The position numbers were made by a program, and so were the translations under genes. Positions 57,515-64,000 of a stretch of 64,000 nucleotides of DNA are shown piece by piece. The notes below the pieces were generated by a model. It saw only the letters and a list, made by a program, of their open reading frames with translations, did not search any database and was not told where the DNA came from. Origin of the DNA: Aquarana catesbeiana (Eukaryota; Chordata; Amphibia; Anura; Ranidae); the NCBI RefSeq assembly GCF_042186555.1, contig NC_133324.1, positions 130,812,022 to 130,876,021 on the forward strand, in the 5' to 3' direction. Every line of letters starts with the position of its first letter. Within the stretch, counting starts at the first letter, position 1.

Positions 57515-57956
57515 TTAAGGTAAAAAACGTTTTCAGTCTCCCTGTGCCTGCCCCCCCCCCCCGTGAAGGGGAAGAGAGGAGAGAAGAAATCATCTCCCTA
57601 TTCTCCCCTCTTTTCCTCTTTACCCAGCATTCAAGCAGCAGCAGGAGTCGTTGGCTCTTGCTGCTGTCTATCAAATGCAGTGAGGAGGAAGTAGGGGGCG
57701 GGCCTAAGTTCTGATGTGTAAGTCTATGGAGCGAGGCACCATAGACACACAGGTCCGGAGTGCGGTGACTACGTTTCTCCCCATAGCCAGCGGCTGGTTA
57801 TGATACTCCCAAGAACAAGAGGAGAAGCCAAGATCGTAGCCGAGAACCCGAGAAGAGGATCAGGGCCACTCTTAGCAATATCTCTGCACAGAGCAGGTAA
57901 GTATAAACATGTTTGTTTTAATAAAAAAAAAGATTTTGCCTTAAGTAACACTTTAA
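57515..57956 (+). mobile_element. TTAA-flanked element with GTAAGT, 442 bp
   Basis: TTAA at 57515-57518 and 57953-57956, right end GTAACACTTTAA. GC-rich body, then CAGGTAAGTATAAACATG at 57895, T-rich tail. Confidence 0.6.
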
Positions 57957-58056
57957 CGTTCTCAACGAACATGGACTATTTTAAATCTGTATGCTGCTAG
58001 CATTAGTAAATGGATAGGAAAGTATATCATATTTACTTGTTTTATACTTATTTCTG

Positions 58057-58700
58057 CCTGGTTTCCAGGCCTAGACAAATGAGCTAAGGGCAGATGGATT
58101 CCAGGAAGTAAATGCTACATAAATCATCTGCCCTAAGGCCCCTTTCACACTGGGGCGGTGGGGGCGTCGGCGGTACAACAGCGCTATTTTTAGCGCTGCT
58201 GTACCGTCGTTCTTGCAGCTGTATTCGGCCGCTAGCGGTGCGGTTTTAACCCCCGCTGGCGGCCGAAAAAAGGTTAAAATCCCTCCTACAGCGTGGCTAT
58301 AGCCGCGGTATAGCCGCGCTGTCTCATTGATTTCAATGGGCAGGAGCGGTGAATACACCGCTCCAAAGAAGCGGTTTGCAGGACTTTTTTCACCGTCCTG
58401 CCAGCGCACCGCTTCAGTGTGAAAGCCCTCGGGCTTTCACACTGAACAAACAGCGGAGGCTGTTTAGGGGCGGTTTGCAGGCGGTATTTTTAGCGCAATA
58501 CCGCCTGCAAACCGCCCCAGTGTGAAAGGGGTCTTACTGAAGATGCCCACTGCTAGAAATACCAGAGGGTGTTTTTCAAAATTAATTTTCAGCAAAATTA
58601 AACATGACGACCTAGATGGATGGGGGAGTTTGCTTTGAATATTAACAATTTAATTGTCATTTTTGGTTTGTGGTGCTCAGGTGCAGTGCAGTTCCACTTT
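58057..58700. repeat. Older repeat hosting MITE copy 4
   Basis: 58057-58135 and 58535-58700 together form a copy, in opposite orientation, of the repeat at about 35690-36110 (shared CATCTGCCCT and TAAATGCTACATAAATCAT). The MITE splits it. Confidence 0.6.
58136..58534. mobile_element. MITE with CCCCTTTCACACTG termini, copy 4
   Basis: AGGCCCCTTTCACACTGGGG and CCCCAGTGTGAAAGGGGTCT, 399 bp, with TA on both sides (58134-58135, 58535-58536). Internal mirror copy of the terminal phrase near 58415-58445. Best-preserved copy of its family here. Confidence 0.85.
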
Positions 58701-58701
58701 A

Positions 58702-59575
58702 ACCATTTGACCTCCAGAAATGTTTTATCTCCTTCATGACCGGGGCATTTTTTGCTTTTCAGCACTGTGCTACTTTAACTGGCAATTACTTGGTCATGCA
58801 ACACTGTACGCAAATTAACATTTTTATTTAATAATTTTTTTAACAAATAGAGCTTTCTTTTGGTGGTATTTAACCACTTGTCACCCGCCATATAGCAGAA
58901 TGATGGCGGCAAAGTGGATGTGATATCCTGACTGGACGTGATCAGGATAACACAGCTGGCGCGCAGTGCGATGATCGGAGGTGCTGTGTGTCAGTCTCAC
59001 ACCGCTACTCCGATTGTGGTATGAAGCCTCTGACAGAGGCTTCTTACCACGTGATCAGATGTGACCAATCACAGCTGATCATGGCGTGAACTAGGAAGTG
59101 CTGGTAAACGGCTTTCCTTGGTTCACACTGACAGGGAGAGCCGATCGGCGGCTGTCTCTGTCAGAGGGGGGGTCTGTGCTGATAATCAGCACAGCCCCAT
59201 CAAAAGGTGCCCAACACCTGCCAGCCTGTCCCCATAATAAACGCCTGTCAGTCCCCAAAAAGGTGCCAGTCAGTGCCCCATCAGTAATGCCTGTCAGTGC
59301 CCCATCAAAGTGCCACTCAGTAATGCCTGTCAGTAACTCCTCATCAGTGCTGCCTATATCAGTTTTTTTTTTAATTGTCTGTCTTTTTTCATTTATAGCG
59401 CACAGTGTACAGTGCGTACAGTGTTGCATGGGCGCGCAATTGTCATTCAAAGTGCGACAGCGCAGGAAGGGGGGAAAGTGCCTGGTGTGGAAGTGGTTAA
59501 TCACCACTGGGGTTTTTTTTCTTTTTTTTGTTTGGCTATATAAAGGAAAAATTCCCGAAAAAAATAGGTAAGAAA
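58702..59575 (+). repeat. TTAA family A-like host fragment
   Basis: 58702-58869 and 59501-59575 are one family A segment (TTTTGGTGGTATT | TCACCACTGGGG) split by the element at 58870-59500. Confidence 0.75.
58870..59500 (-). mobile_element. TTAA family A variant nested in family A, 631 bp
   Basis: TTAACCACTTGTCACCCGCC to GTGTGGAAGTGGTTAA, exact TTAA duplication. It shares its left half, inverted, with 44500-44838. Degenerate CAGTGCCCCATCAGTAA units at 59270-59350. No coding frame. Confidence 0.85.
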
Positions 59576-60690
59576 AAAAAATAGATATCTGTAGAGATAT
59601 CTCTATCTAGCTACATAGAGATAACATATCTATATGTATACATAAAAAAATAATAGTAGAGAAAATGAAAGAGTTAATTAGAGCTGATTAAGGAGTAATA
59701 AGATTTTTTTGTTTTTTTACTTTTGATGTTGCTTTAAAGCCCCAAATACAATTATCTACCCACTTTCCACTGCTCTCTAACCCAGTGGTTGTCAACTTAT
59801 GATCTAGAGGGGAGCTTCAAATGCGGCTCCTACCATCTCCAAAGAGCCCACACATAATGTTCAATATGTGTAATGCTTGTGATGACTGTCAAAAACTGCA
59901 GACCTATTAGAGGAAATGAGGGTCAGATGGTGTTGACATGCTGCAGAAGACAATACGAAACTGGGAAGATGTTACATGACGCTAGTAGAGATGAAAGCGA
60001 TTACCCTAATCCGTGTTCCCACTAAAGACTGCTGAGGTCTGAGGGCCGCACATATATGAAGGGCCACATTCAGCTCTTGGGCCAAAGATTGGACACCAGT
60101 ACTTTAACCCATCCTGATAGTATTCCCTTACCTTGTGAAGGCAGATATACTTGGCTGATCCCCCACCCAGGACCCTCAATGCTACCAGTTCTGGTGCAGG
60201 GGACTGGTAATCCAACACTGCAATGGTGCCCTGAGACCTCCGATCCCCATGTGATGATGGTTGGCTTTTTGTACTAGGGAGGAGCTTTACCTGATGTTAT
60301 GTGTACATTAATGTACACCACTCTTTTGATCGGAAAAAAAAAAAGTACTGTAAATAGGTTGTAACAATGAGTCGGACCTGGCTGTCAAGATGATAATGAG
60401 TTTTTATGATTATAGTGGCCAAATGGCTGTGGGATGATGACTGAAGCATATTCACAGCATGCCTAGGATTACTATATTTTTTTATTTATTTATAGAGCGC
60501 CTCATTTTCTCAAAGTCCTTAACCACTTGCCGAGCGCCCCATGTACATATACTGAGGGGCAGCGACTCCCCTGCGTGAAATCACGTACAGATACATGATT
60601 TCGTTCTTCTGGGTCTGCAGCGAGAGTTGGTTGCACCAGAGGATGTATAACGATTAAAAAACCAAAACAGGGTGAATACGTGTGCTCTTA
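59576..60690. other. Mostly unclassified, no gene
   Basis: Self-complementary GATATCT-rich AT stretch at 59581-59640. 60522-60640 is one end of a family A element (TTAACCACTTGCCGAGCG). 60040-60110 has a GGGCCACATTC-type repeat phrase. Nothing codes. Confidence 0.4.
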
Positions 60691-61070
60691 AGGACCCTTT
60701 TATACACAAGGTCGGAACAGGCCCTCCTGTTAGTTTTTCAGGCAGACTTGATTGGACTCTCCATCGTCCCTATCGACCGGCAGGTGTAAATGGACTTGTT
60801 TGTTTACATCCGCCTACCTCCAATCCGATCCGCTAAAAAAAAAAAAAAACCCTGAAGGGGATCTGTCCCCCTCTGTCTAGGCAGAGTGGATCAGAGTGCA
60901 AGTCAGGTGTAAACGGACAGAGGAATACATTTACACCCACTGGTCCATAGAGTAGAGCGGGCTCAATCTGTGTCATAAAACTGAGTGGACCTTTCATCTG
61001 CCCGCTCTGCTCAGATCATGGGCAGATCCCCTGCTGATCTAATCGGAGTCCGCCCCATGTAAAAGGGGCC
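60691..61070. mobile_element. MITE with AGGACCCTTTTATAC termini
   Basis: AGGACCCTTTTATACAC and ATGTAAAAGGGGCCT are imperfect inverted repeats, about 380 bp apart, interior GC-moderate with GGTGTAAA units. Target-site type unclear. Confidence 0.6.
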
Positions 61071-61642
61071 TAAAATTTTAGTAGTTTGGAAAATGTTTAT
61101 TGTGCTTTGACTATAGGGGCTTTTTTGTGTATGTGTGCGACTTAACATTACAATTAAATCCATTTTATTTCCAGGATGTAACACTACAAAATGTGTACAT
61201 CAAATAGTATGCTAAGCACTGTAGCTGTTGGTTGAGCTATACATTGACGATTATGAATCCTTAACACTCTTTAATTTCAACCCACGCAGTTTTTTCTTAG
61301 GCAAATGGCGTTTGGTTTTAATTAAAGTAGGGCTTAGTTTGATCCCCTGGCTATTTGTTGAGGATGTTTAGGACCTCTACCCCCATCATTGCTGTAGGAC
61401 AGACTGCACCTAGTTCATGCCAAAGCAGTGATGTCCTTCCATTCACTATACTTAATTACACACATGCCTACTTACTGTGACAAGAGCAGTTCTTTATATT
61501 TTCCTACAAAGCGTACATTTAAAACCGTGACCCTATAGCTAGAATTGGATGCACGTCACTTTCCTATTTACCTACTTTTTTTACAGTGTCAAATGCTAGA
61601 TTGGATTAGTGAATGTATGAGGCTTTTTATCTGTTATCCTTC
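61071..61642. other. No gene seen
   Basis: About 570 bp of apparently unique sequence, no coding signal. Confidence 0.4.
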
Positions 61643-62144
61643 TTAAAGTGGAGTTCCACCCACTTTTACAATGCTTCAGCATCCCTCACTAAACTGTGCA
61701 CTGTAAACAAATTGGATATTTTTAAATTTTTTTTTCTCAGCACCTACTGTATATCTGCTGTATTTATTTTTCACTTCCTCCTCCCTGGCCGTGGCCCATC
61801 GCATCATTTCCTGTTTGCAATGCCTTCTGGGAAGGGGCGGCAACTTCCTCTGACACTGCCGTTGCTATGGAAACCTGACCTGAAACCTATTACACTGCTT
61901 GTGCTGCACTGAGTATGTGCGAGATCTGCAAGGATGAGATCCAGGAAGAAATACAGTCTGGCTTCAGGTGCCCACACTTAAGATGGCTACGGCCTGCTGT
62001 AAGTTTATAAAATAACAAACTACTACTATAAACTAACAAAACAGACCTTAGTTTACAGACTAACTTTACTAGACTATATTAAGCTTGTGTATTATAGGGG
62101 TATTTTTATTTAAAAAGTAAATTTGGGCCGGAACACCACTTTAA
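61643..62144 (+). mobile_element. TTAA-flanked element family B, complete, 502 bp
   Basis: TTAAAGTGGAGTTCCACCC to GGCCGGAACACCACTTTAA, TTAA at both ends, 14-bp inverted termini. GTAAGT at 61999-62004 in the same place as in the copy at 3959-4435. Confidence 0.78.
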
Positions 62145-62310
62145 ACAAACAATATAATCCAATAACTGACAGCCTCTTCGCTGTGTTGGCACATTAAGCT
62201 ATTTCAGTGTCAAATGGTCACATTTCTCTCCTAGGTTTTCAATTTGCCTGATGTGGTCTTGAGGTGGGCCAATGTCCTGTCCAGCCATGTCGATTTATAA
62301 ACATACCTGC

Positions 62311-63266
62311 TTAACCACTTGCCGACCGATGCACGCCGATATACGTCAGCACAATGGCAGAGGTGGGCAAATGGGCGTACCTGTACGTCCCCTTTAAGAG
62401 ACGGGGATAGCAGGCGCACGTGCCCACCGTGTAAAGCGTGACCGTGCCCATGGGACCGCTGGACTCGATGTCTCGATTGTGTCACGGAGCCTCAGAACGT
62501 GGAAGTGCCTTTGTAAACAAAGCATTTCTCCGTTCTGGCTAGTATCATGACAGAGATCACTGCTCCCTGTCATGTGACTTAAAGCCCATCCCCCGCACAG
62601 TTAGAATCACTCCCTAGGACACACCTAACCCCTTCAACGCCCCCTAGTGGTTAATCCCTTCACTGCCAGTGTCCTTTACACAGTAATGGTGCATTTTTAT
62701 AACACTGATCGCTGTATAAATGACTGGTCCCAAAATAGTGTCCGCCATAATGTCACAGCCCCAATAAAAATCGCAGATCGCCACCATTACTAATTTAAAA
62801 AAATGAAAAATAAAAATGCCATAAAACTATCCCCTATTTTGTAGACGCTATAACTTTTGCGCAAACCAATCAATATCGCTTATTGCGACTTTTTTTGTTT
62901 TTTTTTTTTCTTTTACCAAAAATATGTAGAAGAATACATATTGGCCTAAACTGAGGAAACAATTTTTTTTTTTTTATATATATATATATTTTTGGGGGAT
63001 ATTTATTCTAGCAAAAAGTCAAAAATATTGCATGTTTTTTCAAAATTGTTGCTTTTTTTTGTTTTGTAACGCAAAAACTAAAAATTGCAGAAGTGATCAA
63101 ATGCCACCAAAAGAAGGCTCTGTTTGTGGGAAATAAAGGACGTCAATTTTGTTTGGGTGCAATGTCGCACAGCTGCGCAATTGTCAGTTAAAGCGACGCA
63201 GTTACGAATTGCAAAAAGTGCTCTGGTCAGGAATGGGGTAAAATCTTCCGGGGCTGAAGCGGTTAA
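62311..63266 (-). mobile_element. TTAA family A element, complete, 956 bp
   Basis: TTAACCACTTGCCGACCG to GGGGCTGAAGCGGTTAA, TTAA at both ends, same orientation as 21941-22933. Hairpin around TTGTAAACAA (62492-62538). No coding frame. Confidence 0.78.
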
Positions 63267-64000
63267 ACAGTTGCCAACTGCATACTATACTTTTACTGCT
63301 ACAGTGTGGGCTGGCTGTGCAGTATCACGTGTATATACACGTGATTTTGCGGGTGTGGGGCGTGCGTGCTCACCCGGCTGTGCTGTCACTGGCTCCAGCA
63401 CATGCCGATCACCGCTCCCAGCCACTGATTTATGGCCGGGATCCGCCGATCGTTGGAGTGAGTGACCGGAGAGAGCTTTGTGTTTGTAAACACAAAGCTC
63501 TCTTCTAACAGTGGTGATGTGCCGGTTTTTGTTTCCCTGCAAAGCCGGGAGTAAAAACTGGCACATCCCTTAGTAAAAGCACAACATGGTAAGCACTTTA
63601 CAAATAGGCACCCATTTAACCCTTTGATTGCCCCAGATGTCAACCTCTTCCCAGACAGTGTCTTTAGTACAGTGTCAGTGTATAGTATTAGCACTGATCA
63701 CTGTATTGGTGTCAGTGGCAGTTGGTTCTCCCCAGCATCAGTTTCAGATTGACTGTCGCAATATCGCAGTCCCATTATACGTAAGTCACTAATTGCTGCC
63801 ATTAATAGTATATAAAAAAAAATTTCAATTCCAGTGTGTGTGTGTGTATATATAATATATACCATAGTTTTATAGGTGCTATAACTTTCATGCAAACCAA
63901 TCGGTAAACACTTATTGGGATGTTTTTATTGGATATGTTTTATAGCAGAGAGTAAAAAATATTGAATTTTTTTCTTTTTTTCACATAAAAAAAATGAAAA
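63267..64000 (-). repeat. TTAA family A-like, antisense, runs off the window
   Basis: Antisense family A order. Perfect hairpin 63471-63502 (15-bp stem) around TGTAAACA, and TATCACGTGTATATACACGTGAT near 63330-63345. Runs beyond the window end. Confidence 0.55.

Noticed and set aside
23317..64000. TBCA exon 2
   Set aside because: Looked for LVKEKVMYEKEA-like coding on the + strand by eye and found none; a translated search would be decisive.

Overview
This window looks like anuran (frog) nuclear DNA, most likely from a ranoid frog. The reasons are the mix of transposons (Tc1, hAT, piggyBac, Harbinger-like, DIRS, L1/Tx1-like, CR1-like and Penelope-like elements together) and many short TTAA-flanked repeats of a kind I associate with ranoid genomes. 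The species call is inference and was not checked by any search. There is no sign of bacterial or organellar DNA.

Only one host gene is recognisable: the first coding exon of TBCA (tubulin-folding cofactor A) at 23264-23316 on the + strand, with a CpG-rich promoter in front and a consensus splice donor behind. I found no later TBCA exon, so 23.3-64 kb is probably its first intron and 1-23 kb its upstream flank. Everything else I could classify is mobile or repetitive DNA.

Layout. 0-4 kb: L1/Tx1-like LINE with a frameshifted ORF2. 4-7 kb: TTAA-flanked element and a decayed piggyBac transposase. 7-8.2 kb: an unclassified repeat and a 294-bp L1-like 3'-end insertion. 8.5-11.3 kb: two different Tc1 elements fused tail to tail. 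11.6-14.4 kb: CR1-like LINE (minus strand). 14.5-16.8 kb: hAT-type element with 142-bp tandem repeats. 17-22.9 kb: TTAA-type repeats, a 269-bp palindrome, a TA-type MITE and a complete 1-kb TTAA element. 23.0-23.3 kb: TBCA promoter and exon 1. 23.7-25.5 kb: about 51 copies of a C-tract minisatellite. 26-28.8 kb: MITE and a Tc1/mariner remnant. 28.8-35 kb: one Tc1 copy split by two hAT elements, a further repeat and a Harbinger-like MITE. 37.1-42.9 kb: a DIRS retrotransposon with inverted ends, an internal complementary region, RT-RNase H and tyrosine recombinase, itself carrying a Harbinger-like MITE. 43.7-64 kb: many TTAA-flanked elements, TA-type MITEs, a Tc1 half-element, and a Penelope-like GIY-YIG fragment with a hammerhead-like motif nearby.

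No set of genes works together here. What the window offers is the history of nested insertion around and inside TBCA: target-site duplications give insertion order, and several recurrent structures (hairpins with a forkhead-like core, repeated GTAAGT donors inside TTAA elements, a 31-bp array open in all three frames) are not explained by simple family labels.
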